Positions 7,437 through 16,769 are shown, counted from the stretch's first letter. The stretch is 64,000 bases of DNA from Enhydrobacter sp. (GCA_025808875.1 CP075528.1:1734473-1798472); one strand, 5' to 3'. Made by a program: numbers and translations. Notes: generated by a model from the letters alone, not told the origin.

Positions 7437-9584
7437 ATGCTCGATCAGCCGCAGGTTCCGGTCGCCCAGCGCACCAATCCCGAGCGCTCGTTCCGCGAGG
7501 AAGTGCGGGTGCTGCGCCTCAGCGAGGGCGAGGTGTTCCGCGGCGAGGGCATCCTCGCCGTCACCAAGGCGATCCTGCAGGCGGGCGTCGGCTATGTCGG
7601 CGGCTACCAGGGCGCGCCCGTCTCGCATCTCGTCGACGTGCTGGTCGAATCGCAGGACCTGCTCGACGAGCTCGGCATTCATCTCGAAACCTGCACCAAC
7701 GAAGCGTCGGCGGCGGCGCTGCTCGGCGCCTCGATCAACTACCCGATCCGCGGCTGCGTCACCTGGAAGTCGATCGTCGGCACCAACGTGGCGGCCGACG
7801 CGCTCTCCAACCTCGCCTCGCCCGGCGTGATCGGCGGCGCGCTGATCGTGGTCGGCGAGGATTACGGCGAGGGCGCCTCGATCATCCAGGAGCGCGCCCA
7901 CGCCTATGCGCTGAAATCTTCGGTCTGGTTGTTGGATCCGAGGCCCAACCTGTCGACCATGGTGCACATGACCGAGCAGGCATTCGAACTGTCGGAGGCC
8001 ACCAATACGCCGGTCATGATGGAGCTGCGCATCCGCGCCTGCCATGTCACCGGCGAGTTCGTCGCCAGGGACAACCGGCCGCCGGCGATCTCGCGCAACC
8101 ATCGCCTGCCCAACCCGGCCGAGCACAATTACGACCGCATCTCGCACCCGCCTTCGACCTACGCGCACGAGAAGCTGAAGTTCGACGTGCGCCGGCCGGC
8201 GGCCGAGCGGTTCATCGTCGAGCGCGGGCTGAACGAGTTGCTGCCGGGCGAGCGCTCCGACCTCGGCATCATCGTGCAGGGCGGCATCACCAATGTGTTG
8301 ATGCGCGGGCTCGACCGGCTCGAGGTCGAAGACCGTATCCCGACCCTGGTGCTGAACGTCACGTATCCGCTGGTGCCCGACCAGATCGCCGAGTTCTGCA
8401 AGGACAAGCGCGCCGTGCTGGTCGTCGAGGAGGGCGGGCCGGAGTACATCGAGCAGGCGATCCACGCCCTGCTGCGCCGGCGCGACATCGACACCAGGAT
8501 CTACGGCAAGGACGTGCTGCCGATGGCCGGCGAGTACACCGCCGAGGTGGTGACCGAGGGCCTGCTGAAGTTCCTGTCGCAGTCGGCCAACGACATCGAT
8601 CTCGGCGCGCCGCGCCAGCGCTTCGAGGCGGCGCGGGCGGCGCGCGCCGAATCTCAGCGCCTGCTGGGCGGGCCGCTGCCGCTCAGGCCGCCGGGCTTCT
8701 GCGTCGGCTGCCCCGAGCGTCCGGTGTTCTCGGCCATCAAGATCCTCGAGCGCGAGGTCGGCAAGGTCCATATCTCGAGCGACATCGGCTGCCATTCCTT
8801 CGCGACCCTGGCGCCGTTCAATCTCGGCAACTCGATCCTGGGCTACGGCATGTCGCTCGCGGCGGCGGGCGCGGTGGCGCCGGTCATGCAGAAGCGCACC
8901 ATCTCGGTGATGGGCGACGGCGGCTTCTGGCACAACGGCCTGCTAAGCGGCGTCGCCTCGTCCATGTTCAACCGCGGCGATCGCGTGCTGGTGGTGATGC
9001 AGAACGGCTACACCTCGGCGACCGGCGCGCAGTTCATCCCCAACACCTCGGGCAACCGGCGCGACGGCGAGACGACGTCGGACATCGCCGCCACCCTGAA
9101 GGCGATGGGCGTGGGCTGGCTGCGCACCATCCGCACCTACAATGTCGGCACCATGCTCAAGACGCTCCGCGAGGCGATGACGACGCCGGAGCAGGGCCTG
9201 AAGGTGATTGTCGCCGACGGCGAGTGCCAGCTCGCGCGCCAGCGTCGCATCCGCCCGCAGATCGCCGCCGAGCTGAAGGCCGGCAAGCGCGTGGTGCGCA
9301 CGCGCTTCGGCGTCGACGACGAGGTCTGCACCGGCGACCATTCCTGCATCCGCCTCTCGGGCTGCCCCTCGCTGGTCGTCAAGCCGAGCCCCGATCCGCT
9401 GCGCTCCGACCCGGTGGCGCACGTCAACAACGGCTGCGTCGGCTGCGGCCTGTGTGGCGAGGTCGCCGACGCGGCGGTGCTGTGTCCGTCGTTCTACAAG
9501 GCCGACATCGTGCAGAACCCGGGCTGGTGGGATCGGTTGAAGTGGCGCTTCCGTTTCAAAGTGATCGAGGCGTTGGCGTGCTGA
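7437..9584 (+). CDS. Indolepyruvate ferredoxin oxidoreductase-like, alpha subunit (TPP and Fe-S)
   Basis: 715 aa. Members oxidise aryl- or 2-oxoacids to acyl-CoA with thiamine diphosphate and ferredoxin. The N-terminal half is the pyrimidine-binding 2-oxoacid:ferredoxin oxidoreductase domain (GYQGAPVSHLVDVL). The TPP site is clear: GDGGFWHNGLLSGVASS followed by VVMQNGYTSATGAQ. The C-terminus carries CVGCGLC-x9-CP, a 4Fe-4S ligand set, and an incomplete second set CTGDHSC-x5-CP. The next gene encodes the matching beta subunit. Substrate is unknown; aromatic 2-oxoacids are likely from the family, and the thioesterase downstream would release the acid. Confidence 0.88.
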   Translation: MLDQPQVPVAQRTNPERSFREEVRVLRLSEGEVFRGEGILAVTKAILQAGVGYVGGYQGAPVSHLVDVLVESQDLLDELGIHLETCTNEASAAALLGASINYPIRGCVTWKSIVGTNVAADALSNLASPGVIGGALIVVGEDYGEGASIIQERAHAYALKSSVWLLDPRPNLSTMVHMTEQAFELSEATNTPVMMELRIRACHVTGEFVARDNRPPAISRNHRLPNPAEHNYDRISHPPSTYAHEKLKFDVRRPAAERFIVERGLNELLPGERSDLGIIVQGGITNVLMRGLDRLEVEDRIPTLVLNVTYPLVPDQIAEFCKDKRAVLVVEEGGPEYIEQAIHALLRRRDIDTRIYGKDVLPMAGEYTAEVVTEGLLKFLSQSANDIDLGAPRQRFEAARAARAESQRLLGGPLPLRPPGFCVGCPERPVFSAIKILEREVGKVHISSDIGCHSFATLAPFNLGNSILGYGMSLAAAGAVAPVMQKRTISVMGDGGFWHNGLLSGVASSMFNRGDRVLVVMQNGYTSATGAQFIPNTSGNRRDGETTSDIAATLKAMGVGWLRTIRTYNVGTMLKTLREAMTTPEQGLKVIVADGECQLARQRRIRPQIAAELKAGKRVVRTRFGVDDEVCTGDHSCIRLSGCPSLVVKPSPDPLRSDPVAHVNNGCVGCGLCGEVADAAVLCPSFYKADIVQNPGWWDRLKWRFRFKVIEALAC

Positions 9585-9600
9585 GCAGTCCTTTCATATT

Positions 9601-9692
9601 CCTCTCCCCTGCTAGGGGGAGAGGCGGGGAGAGAGGGCTGCGAAAACTCCTTCAACCCCCTCTCCTAACCTCTCCCCTTATCGGGGGAGAGG
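9601..9692. repeat. Palindromic repeat element with two perfect 9-bp hairpins
   Basis: Hairpin 1: CCTCTCCCC (9601-9609) pairs with GGGGAGAGG (9616-9624). Hairpin 2: the same arms at 9669-9677 and 9684-9692, loop TTATCG. Between them CGGGGAGAGAGGG (9625-9637) can pair loosely with CCCCCTCTCC (9656-9665), giving a three-stem structure. It fills the gap between the alpha and beta oxidoreductase genes. The 3' arm of hairpin 2 is also the ribosome binding site of the beta gene. Confidence 0.85.
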
Positions 9693-9696
9693 AATA

Positions 9697-11163
9697 ATGA
9701 AGCCCGTCACGATCCTGATCGGCGCGCTGGGCGGCGACGGCGGCGGCGTGCTGTGCGACTGGATCGTCGTGGCGGCGCAGAGCCAGGGGCTGGCGGTGCA
9801 GGCGACGCAGATCCCGGGCGTGGCCCAGCGCACCGGCGCCACGACCTATTATCTCGAGGTGATGCCGAGGCCGGGCATCGGCGGCGTGCTGGCGCTCAAC
9901 CCGGCGATTGGCGAGGTCGACGTGGCACTGGCGAGCGAGCTGCTCGAGGCCGGCCGCATGATCTTCAACGGCTTCGTCACGCCCGACCGCACGGTGCTGA
10001 TCGCCTCGACGCATCGCGTGCTGGCGATCGCCGAGCGCGCGGCGATGGGCGACGGCAGCTTCGACGTCGGCAAGCTCCTGCGCGCGGTCAAGGAGCGCAG
10101 CCGGCAGCAGATCCTGTTCGACATGGACCAGGCCGCCGAGGAGGCGGGCAGCGTGCTGAACGCCGTGCTGCTGGGCGCGCTCGCCGGCTCGGGCAAGCTG
10201 CCGATCCCCGACGCGGCGTTCGAGGCCGCGATCCGCGGCGCGGCCAAGTCGGTCGACGCCAACCTCGCCGGCTTCGCCTTCGGGCGCGGTCATGCCAAGG
10301 GCGAGCTCGAGCAGGTGGTGCGCGAGCATCGCAAGCGCCAGGCCGCGGCGGCGGGCAGCGAGGCGCTGATCGAGCGCGCGCGGCGCGACTTGCCGCCGGG
10401 CAGCCTCGACATCGTCGAGGAGGGCATTCGCCGGCTCGTCGCCTACCAGGATCGGCACTATGCCGCGCTCTATCTCGATCGCCTGCGCGGGCTGCCGGAC
10501 GATCTGGTGCGCGACGTGGCGCGTCACCTCGCCGTGCGCATGTCGTTCGAGGACGCGATCCGCGTGGCGCAGGCCAAGACCTCGCGCGAGCGGCTGGCGC
10601 GGGTGCGGGCGGAGGTGCGGGCCAAGCCGCACGAACCACTCGAGCTCACCGAGCACTTCAAGCCAGGCAACGAGGAGATCGCCGCCCTCCTGCCGCCGTG
10701 GGCGGCGCGCTGGCTGCTCGCCCGCCGTCCCTTCAACGTCTCGATGCACGTGCGCAGCACGACGGTCTGGGGCTTCGCGCGCCTGCGCCTGCTCGCCGGT
10801 CTGCGCTGGTGGCGGCCGCGCACCTGGCGCTATGCCGAGGAACAGGCCGAGATCGAGCGCTGGCTCGACGCGATCCGCCGCGCCGCACCGCTCGGCCACG
10901 AGCTGGCGCACGAGATCGCTGAATGCGCGCGCCTGATCAAGGGCTACGGCGACACCTACAAGCGCGGCCTCGGCAGCTATCGCCGCATCGTCGCCGAGGT
11001 GATCGAGCCGGCGCTCGTCGGCCGGATGGCGACGCGCGCGGCGGCCGATGCCGTGGCCAACGCCCGCGTCGCCGCACTCGCAGATCCCGAGGGCCAGTCG
11101 CTGGCCCGTACGCTCGCCGCCATTGCCACATCGAGGGAGCCGGTACGACATGCCGCTGAGTAG
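9697..11163 (+). CDS. Indolepyruvate ferredoxin oxidoreductase-like, beta subunit with C-terminal DUF6537
   Basis: 488 aa. Residues 1-190 are the gamma/beta-type oxidoreductase domain (LIGALGGDGGGVLCDWIVVAA, then QIPGVAQRTGATTYYLEVMP), which completes the active site and CoA binding with the alpha subunit. The remaining roughly 290 residues match the extra domain seen in large proteobacterial versions, rich in Arg and helices. Start ATG 9697 follows GGGGAGAGG-AATA. The stop overlaps the thioesterase start by 14 bases, so the alpha, beta and thioesterase genes form one operon, although a palindromic repeat separates alpha from beta. Confidence 0.87.
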   Translation: MKPVTILIGALGGDGGGVLCDWIVVAAQSQGLAVQATQIPGVAQRTGATTYYLEVMPRPGIGGVLALNPAIGEVDVALASELLEAGRMIFNGFVTPDRTVLIASTHRVLAIAERAAMGDGSFDVGKLLRAVKERSRQQILFDMDQAAEEAGSVLNAVLLGALAGSGKLPIPDAAFEAAIRGAAKSVDANLAGFAFGRGHAKGELEQVVREHRKRQAAAAGSEALIERARRDLPPGSLDIVEEGIRRLVAYQDRHYAALYLDRLRGLPDDLVRDVARHLAVRMSFEDAIRVAQAKTSRERLARVRAEVRAKPHEPLELTEHFKPGNEEIAALLPPWAARWLLARRPFNVSMHVRSTTVWGFARLRLLAGLRWWRPRTWRYAEEQAEIERWLDAIRRAAPLGHELAHEIAECARLIKGYGDTYKRGLGSYRRIVAEVIEPALVGRMATRAAADAVANARVAALADPEGQSLARTLAAIATSREPVRHAAE

Positions 11164-11566
11164 CCGTCACGAGATCATGGTCGAATGGGGGGATTGCGAC
11201 CCGGCAGGCATCGTCTACTACCCGTCCTACTTCAGATGGTTCGACCAGGCGACGTTCCGCCTGTTCCGCAAGGCCGGGCTGAAGCGCGACGACCTGACGG
11301 GCGGCAAATTCAACGAGGGCGCCCCGCTGGTGGCGGCCGAGTGCTCGTTCCGGCGCGCCTCGCAGACCGGTGAGAAGCTCCTCATCGAAAGCCATGTCGA
11401 GAAATTCGGTCGCACCTCCTTCACCGTGCGCCACGTCTTTCGCGACAGCGCGGGCGAGATCGCGGCCGAAGGCACGGAAACGCGCATCTGGGGCAGGAAG
11501 GACGGTGAGGCGGGCACGCTGAAGGCGGTGTCGATCCCCGAGGAAATGCGCCGGCGACTGGGCTGA
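11150..11566 (+). CDS. Acyl-CoA thioesterase, 4-hydroxybenzoyl-CoA thioesterase family
   Basis: 138 aa hotdog-fold enzyme. The signature VEWGDCDPAGIVYYPSYFRW contains the catalytic Asp of the 4-HBT/YbgC type. It hydrolyses acyl- or aroyl-CoA esters in the cytoplasm. The ATG at 11150 lies inside the 3' end of the oxidoreductase beta gene, preceded by GAGGGAG. The overlap suggests it acts on the acyl-CoA product of that enzyme (inference). The next gene follows after 10 bases. Confidence 0.87.
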   Translation: MPLSSRHEIMVEWGDCDPAGIVYYPSYFRWFDQATFRLFRKAGLKRDDLTGGKFNEGAPLVAAECSFRRASQTGEKLLIESHVEKFGRTSFTVRHVFRDSAGEIAAEGTETRIWGRKDGEAGTLKAVSIPEEMRRRLG

Positions 11567-11576
11567 GGGAGGAACC

Positions 11577-12746
11577 ATGAAGCGCAGCGAGGACCGTATC
11601 CTCACCACCCATGTCGGCAGCCTGCCGCGCGATCCGGCGCTGTCGGACCTGTTGATCCGCGACGAGCAGGGGGAGACGGTCGACAGGGCCGAGATGGCCA
11701 GGCTCGCCGACCAGGCGGTGCGCCACGTCGTGCGCCAGCAAATGGCCTGCGGTGTCGACATCGTCAACGACGGCGAGCAGCCGAGGGTCGGCTTCCAGAC
11801 CTACGTGCCGCAGCGCATGAAGGGCTTTGGCGGCGAATCCAGGCGCCCGCGTTCGCGCGACTTCACCGACTTCCCGGTCTTCGCCGCGTTCTGGGACAAG
11901 CGCGCGCAGCGGCGCAGCAAGGTGTCGAATGCACCGCAGGCGATCGCCGACGTGGCCTACGACGATCTCGGCCCAGCCGAGGACGAGGTTCGCCTCTTCA
12001 AGTCGGCGCTCGCGGGCCTGCCGAAGCCGCCCGTCGAGACGTTCATGACCGCCGCGGCGCCCGGCATCATCGCCACCACCATGCTGAACGCGCACTACGA
12101 CAGCCACGAGGCCTACGTCTTCGCGCTCGCCCGCGAGATGAGGAAGGAATACGAGCTGATCGCCCGCGACTTCATCCTGCAGATCGATTCGCCGGACCTG
12201 GCGCTCGAGCGCACAGTGCTGTTCGCCGACAAGACCAATGCCGAGTTCGTCGCCATCGCCGAGATGCACGTGGCGGCGCTCAACGAGGCGCTGGCCGGCA
12301 TCCCGCGCGAGCGGGTGCGGCTGCATTGCTGCTGGGGCAACAACGAGGCGCCGCACCTGCACGACATCCCGCTCGCCGAGGTCCTGCCGGTGCTGTGCCA
12401 GGCGAGGGTCGGCGCTCTGTCGATCGAGTTCGCCAACCCGCGCCACCAGCACGAATACGCCGCGCTCAAGAAGGCGAAGCTGCCGCCGGAGTTCATCCTG
12501 ATCCCGGGCGTGCTCGACACCACGACCAACTTCGTCGAGCATCCCGAGGTGGTGGCCAACCGTATCTGCGAGGCGGTCGATGCCGTCGGCGACCGCGAGC
12601 GCGTGATCGCGTCGAGCGACTGCGGCTTCGGCACCTTCGCCGGCTACGAGATGGTCTCCTCCGACGTCGTCTGGGAGAAGCTCAAGGCCTGCCGCGCCGG
12701 CGCCGACATCGCGACCAGGAGGCTGTGGGGTCGGATGGCCGCCTAA
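11577..12746 (+). CDS. Cobalamin-independent methionine synthase II (MetE C-terminal-like) family protein
   Basis: 389 aa. Sequence opens with RILTTHVGSLPRDPAL, the family start. The zinc-ligand blocks of MetE-type methyltransferases are visible: HCCWGNNEAPH in the middle and SSDCGFGTF near the end, with GEQPRVGFQTYV and LSIEFANPRHQHE in between. It lacks the N-terminal MetE half, so it is probably a vitamin-B12-independent alkyl or methyl transferase of unknown substrate, as in epoxyalkane:CoM transferase-like proteins. It has a GGAGG ribosome binding site 10 bases after the thioesterase and ends with a 4-base convergent overlap on the GMC gene. Confidence 0.82.
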   Translation: MKRSEDRILTTHVGSLPRDPALSDLLIRDEQGETVDRAEMARLADQAVRHVVRQQMACGVDIVNDGEQPRVGFQTYVPQRMKGFGGESRRPRSRDFTDFPVFAAFWDKRAQRRSKVSNAPQAIADVAYDDLGPAEDEVRLFKSALAGLPKPPVETFMTAAAPGIIATTMLNAHYDSHEAYVFALAREMRKEYELIARDFILQIDSPDLALERTVLFADKTNAEFVAIAEMHVAALNEALAGIPRERVRLHCCWGNNEAPHLHDIPLAEVLPVLCQARVGALSIEFANPRHQHEYAALKKAKLPPEFILIPGVLDTTTNFVEHPEVVANRICEAVDAVGDRERVIASSDCGFGTFAGYEMVSSDVVWEKLKACRAGADIATRRLWGRMAA

Positions 12747-14341
12747 GCCGCCGCCTTCAGGATGTCGGCCGCCTTCTCGCCGACCATGATGGCGGGCGCG
12801 TTGGTGTTGCCCGAGGGCATGGTGGGGAAGATCGAGGCGTCGGCGACGCGCAGACCGTCGAGCCCGTGCACCTTGAGCTTGTCGTCGACCACGGTGCCCG
12901 GTCCGGCCGGCCCCATGCGGCAGGTGCCGATCGGGTGGTAGGCGGTCTGCGAGTTGTTGCGGATCCAGGTGAGGATCTCCTGGTCGCTCTGCACCGACGG
13001 GCCGGGCGAGAACTCGCTGTCGCGGTATTTGTCCATCGGCGCTGCGTCGACGATCCTGCGCATCATGCGGAAGCCGCCGACCATGGCGTCCTGGTCGATC
13101 TTGTCGGCGAGGAAGTTGAAGCGGATCGCCGGCTGTGCCTTTGGGTCGTTCGACTTGATGTGGATCGAGCCCAGGCTCTCGGGCCGGAGCTGGTAGCAGG
13201 CGATGGTCATCGACGGGAAATCCTGCAGCTTGCGCGTCTTGGGATCCTTGATCGAGTAGGGCACCAGGTGCATCTGCACGTCGGGCGTCTCGAGCTCGGG
13301 CCGGGTCTTGAGGAAGGCGAGCAGCGGGGCCGAGGGCAGGCTCATGAAGCCGCCGCCGGTCGCGAGATACTTCATCATCTGCGTGACGGCGCCGAGGCCG
13401 CGCGCCATGTGGTTGTAGGAAACGCGCGGGTCCTTCACCTTCCAGATGATGCGGGCGTTGATGTGGTCGCGGAAATTCTCGCCGACCGCCTTGAGCTCGT
13501 GCTTCACCTCGACGCCGTGCTTCCTCAGGATCCCGGGGTTGCCGATGCCGGAGAGCTCGAGGATCTGCGGGCTGGCGACGCCACCCGCCGACAGCACCGT
13601 CTCGCGCGCCCTGGCCTGCACGACCTTGCCGTCCTTCTCGTACTCGACGCCGACGCAGCGCCTGCCGTCGAGCAGGACGCGCAGGGTGTGGGCGTTGGTG
13701 ACGACGTTGAGGTTGCTCGACCGCTTCATCGCCGGTTCGATGTAGCAGTGCGCCACGCTCATGCGCCGGCCCTTGTAGATCGAGGTCTGGGTCTTGACGA
13801 CGCCTTCCTGGTCCTCGCTGTTGTAGTCGGGGTTGAGTTTGAAGCCGGCCGCCTTCGCCGCCTCGAACAGGGTGTCGTAGAGCGGATTCTGGTCGGGCAC
13901 CGTCGAGACCTTGAGCGGCCCCGACGTGCCGCGGCCGTTGCTGCCGTCGCCGTCGACGAAGCTCTCGATGCGGGTGAAGAGCGGCGCCACGTCGCGCCAG
14001 CTCCAGCCGCGGCAGCCCATCTGCGCCCAGGTGTCGTAGTCGAGCGGCTGTCCGCGCACCCAGACCAGGCCGTTGATCGAGCTCGAGCCGCCCAGCACCT
14101 TGCCGCGTGGCACCGGGATGACCCGGTTGGCCGTGTTCTCCTCGGGTTCCGATTGATAGAGCCAGTTGGCGGCCGGGTTGTCGATCAGCAGGCCGAAGGA
14201 GAGCGGCATGCGGGAATAGGGGTGGCTGGCCGCGCCCGCCTCGAGCAGCAGGATCCTGGTCGCCGGGTTCTCGCTCAGGCGCGCCGCCAGCGCGCCGCCC
14301 GCCGAGCCAGCCCCGACGATGATGTAGTCGTACTGATCCAT
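12743..14341 (-). CDS. GMC family FAD-dependent oxidoreductase (choline/alcohol dehydrogenase type)
   Basis: 532 aa from ATG 14341. The N-terminus DYIIVGAGSAGGALAARLSE is the FAD dinucleotide-binding motif; PRGKVLGGSSSINGLVWVRG is GMC signature 1, and SAGGVASPQILELSGIG is signature 2. The catalytic His lies in YHPIGTCRMGP, and the C-terminal VADASIFPTMPSGNTNAPAIM is also typical. It oxidises an alcohol to an aldehyde, substrate not determined. The frame stays open to 14476, but the FAD motif sets the start. It resembles the second GMC gene at 48.4-50.0 kb. Confidence 0.93.
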   Translation of the reverse strand: MDQYDYIIVGAGSAGGALAARLSENPATRILLLEAGAASHPYSRMPLSFGLLIDNPAANWLYQSEPEENTANRVIPVPRGKVLGGSSSINGLVWVRGQPLDYDTWAQMGCRGWSWRDVAPLFTRIESFVDGDGSNGRGTSGPLKVSTVPDQNPLYDTLFEAAKAAGFKLNPDYNSEDQEGVVKTQTSIYKGRRMSVAHCYIEPAMKRSSNLNVVTNAHTLRVLLDGRRCVGVEYEKDGKVVQARARETVLSAGGVASPQILELSGIGNPGILRKHGVEVKHELKAVGENFRDHINARIIWKVKDPRVSYNHMARGLGAVTQMMKYLATGGGFMSLPSAPLLAFLKTRPELETPDVQMHLVPYSIKDPKTRKLQDFPSMTIACYQLRPESLGSIHIKSNDPKAQPAIRFNFLADKIDQDAMVGGFRMMRRIVDAAPMDKYRDSEFSPGPSVQSDQEILTWIRNNSQTAYHPIGTCRMGPAGPGTVVDDKLKVHGLDGLRVADASIFPTMPSGNTNAPAIMVGEKAADILKAAA

Positions 14342-14459
14342 TTCCGGTCCCCTTTCCGGCGAGTATCCGCGAAGACGTGAGCGCTCGACAAGCGTCGCGC
14401 ATGGACGGCGGCAGTGCCGCTGGCTAGGACGTGGCGGGACGAGCGACGGGGAGACGGCG

Positions 14460-15542
14460 ATGATCGACACGGACAAGGGCAGGGCGGAGCTGGGGCGGTT
14501 CGTGATCGACCTGACGGTCAGGATCGCGCTGATCGCGGGGGTGGCCTATGTCAGCCTGATGCTGCTGCGGCCGATCGGGCCGTTGCTGGTCTGGGCGATG
14601 ATCCTGGCGGTGGCGTCGTACCCGCTGCACGCGCTGCTGCGGCGCAGGCTCGGCCTGCGGCCCGGCCTGTCCGCCGCCCTGCTATCGCTGCTGCTGCTGG
14701 TGATCCTGCTCACGCCGGTCGTGCTGCTCTCCCTGTCCGTCGTCGAGACGCTCGACACCTACGGCCGCATGCTGCTGCGCGGCGAGCACGTGATGCCGCC
14801 GCCGCCCGAATCGGTGCGCGGCTGGCCGATGATCGGCGCCAGGATCTACGACCTGTGGCTCAACGCCGCCAACGACGTGCGCGCATTGCTGGCCGCCCAT
14901 GCCAGTCAGATCGCCGTCTTCGGCCGGTTCGTCGGCGGCATCGCCGCCGGTGTCGCCCTCGAGGTGCTGCAGTTCGCCGGGGCGATCATCGTCGCCGGCG
15001 TCCTGCTCGCCTATGCCGAGCCTCTCGCCAGGACGCTGGTCGGTCTCGCCAGCCGCATCGCCGACGCGCGCGGCCGACGCTTCGTCGAGATCGCCGGCTC
15101 GACCATCCGCAACGTCTCGCAGGGCGTGATCGGCATCGCATTGCTGCAGTCGGCGCTGCTCGGCCTCGGCATGCTGGTGGCCGAGGTTCCCTTCGCCGGC
15201 CCGCTCACCTTCGTCTGCCTGGTCCTGGCGATCGTGCAGGTCGGGCCCAACATCGTCATGCTGCCGGTGATCGCGTGGATGTGGTTCGAGGCGCCGGCGC
15301 TCACCGCCGGGCTGTTCACCGTCTATACCCTGCCGCTGCTGCTGGTCGACAACGTGCTGCGCCCGATCGTGATGGCGCGCGGCCTGCAGACGCCGATGGC
15401 CGTGATCCTGGCCGGCGTCGTCTGCGGCACCCTGGCGGGCGGCCTGATCGGGCTGTTCGTCGGGCCGGTCGTGCTGGCCGTCTTCTACGACCTCGTCATT
15501 TCGTGGATGAACGGACCGCCGGTTAGCGACGAGGCGCCGTGA
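14460..15542 (+). CDS. AI-2E family transporter (PerM/TqsA type)
   Basis: 360 aa, inner-membrane protein with about seven to eight hydrophobic segments. The N-terminal paired helices (LIAGVAYVSLMLLRPIGPLLVWAM) and the C-terminal block LLLVDNVLRPIVMARGLQTP and LIGLFVGPVVLAVFY are hallmarks of the family. Members export small molecules or ions; the autoinducer-2 link is known only for a few. It is convergent with the CoA-transferase gene, overlapping by 20 bases. Confidence 0.9.
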   Translation: MIDTDKGRAELGRFVIDLTVRIALIAGVAYVSLMLLRPIGPLLVWAMILAVASYPLHALLRRRLGLRPGLSAALLSLLLLVILLTPVVLLSLSVVETLDTYGRMLLRGEHVMPPPPESVRGWPMIGARIYDLWLNAANDVRALLAAHASQIAVFGRFVGGIAAGVALEVLQFAGAIIVAGVLLAYAEPLARTLVGLASRIADARGRRFVEIAGSTIRNVSQGVIGIALLQSALLGLGMLVAEVPFAGPLTFVCLVLAIVQVGPNIVMLPVIAWMWFEAPALTAGLFTVYTLPLLLVDNVLRPIVMARGLQTPMAVILAGVVCGTLAGGLIGLFVGPVVLAVFYDLVISWMNGPPVSDEAP

Positions 15543-16713
15543 AGGCGATGCCGTCGGCGACCAGCGCGTCGATCTCGGCCGGCGAATAGCCGCGCTCGGC
15601 AAGCACCGCCCGCGTATCGGCGCCGAAGGTCCGGGGCTTGCTGCGCGCGGCGGGCGGCGTGCGCGAGAGCTTCACCGGGTTGCCGACGTTGCGGTAGCCA
15701 TCCTTCTCCCACACCATGTCGCGGTGCCGCGTGTGCGGATGCTCCATGACGTCCGGCACTTCCATGACGGCGCCCGACGGCACGCCGTTGCGCATCAGCT
15801 CGGTGGCGAAGCTTTCGCCATCGCGATCCTTGGTGAGCGCGCGCAACTCGGCCTCGAGCTCGAGCTTGTGGGCGACCCGGTCCTTGTTGGTTCTGAAGCG
15901 CGGATCGTCGGCCAGCTCCGCCTTGCCGAGCATCTGGCAGAGCTTGCGGAACTGACCGTCGTTGCCGGCGCCGACCACGATGTTGCGACCGCGAGTCGGG
16001 AAGTTGCAGTAGGGTGCCAGGCTGCCGTGGCTGTTGCCGTAGAGTTTGGGTTTCTGGCCGGCCATGAAATAGTTGGGCGCGTGCGGATGATGCAGCGCGA
16101 CGGCGCTGTCGTAGAGCGTGGCGTCGACGAATTGGCCCTTGCCCGAGCGGTTGCGCTCGTACAGCGCCATCAGGATGCCGATGCAGGCGTTCATGCCGGT
16201 GGAGAGATCGACGACCGGCACGCCGACACGCACCGGTCCCGAATCGGGCGCGCCGTTGACCGAGACCAGCCCCGCCGAGGCCTGCACCATGGCGTCATAG
16301 CCGGGGAAGCCGCCCAGCGGCCCGTCGGCCCCGAATCCAGAGACGCGGGCATGGACCAGTCGCGGAAACTTCCGCGACAGCGCGTCGTAGCCCAGGCCCC
16401 ACTTCTCCATGGTGCCGGTCTTGAAGTTCTCGATCAGCACGTCGGCCTCCTCGAGCAGCTTCAGCAGCACCTCGCGGCCCTTGGGCGTGGAGAGATCGAG
16501 CGCGATCTTGCGCTTGTTCCGGTTGATGCCGGCGAAGTAGGCCGAGATGCCCTCCTCGTCGAAGGGCGGGCCCCAGCCGCGCGTCTCGTCGCCCTGCGGC
16601 GGCTCGACCTTGATCACCTCGGCACCATGGTCGGCCAGCATCTGTCCGCAATACGGACCGCCCAGCACCCGCGACAGGTCGACGACTTTCAGCCCTTCCA
16701 AGGCTCCCGGCAT
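15523..16713 (-). CDS. Class III CoA-transferase (CaiB/BaiF family)
   Basis: 396 aa. Members move CoA between carboxylic acids, for example formyl-, succinyl- or carnitine-related acids. The N-terminal GLKVVDLSRVLGGPYCGQML and DHGAEVIKVEPPQGDETR are family blocks; the catalytic Asp is expected in GYDAMVQASAGL. The interlocked-ring C-terminal region GNSHGSLAPYCNFPTRGR is present. The full length is intact. Substrate cannot be predicted. Confidence 0.92.
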   Translation of the reverse strand: MPGALEGLKVVDLSRVLGGPYCGQMLADHGAEVIKVEPPQGDETRGWGPPFDEEGISAYFAGINRNKRKIALDLSTPKGREVLLKLLEEADVLIENFKTGTMEKWGLGYDALSRKFPRLVHARVSGFGADGPLGGFPGYDAMVQASAGLVSVNGAPDSGPVRVGVPVVDLSTGMNACIGILMALYERNRSGKGQFVDATLYDSAVALHHPHAPNYFMAGQKPKLYGNSHGSLAPYCNFPTRGRNIVVGAGNDGQFRKLCQMLGKAELADDPRFRTNKDRVAHKLELEAELRALTKDRDGESFATELMRNGVPSGAVMEVPDVMEHPHTRHRDMVWEKDGYRNVGNPVKLSRTPPAARSKPRTFGADTRAVLAERGYSPAEIDALVADGIAFTAPRR

Positions 16714-16769
16714 TTCGCTTCACTCCAAGGCATCGTTGTCGGCGGCGGTTATAGACTACTGAGGAGCGC

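Noticed and set aside
11421..14402. 993-codon minus-strand frame across the thioesterase, MetE-like and GMC genes
   Set aside because: It crosses three well-supported genes, has Arg/His/Asp-rich composition and no motif. Long open antisense frames are expected at this GC content.
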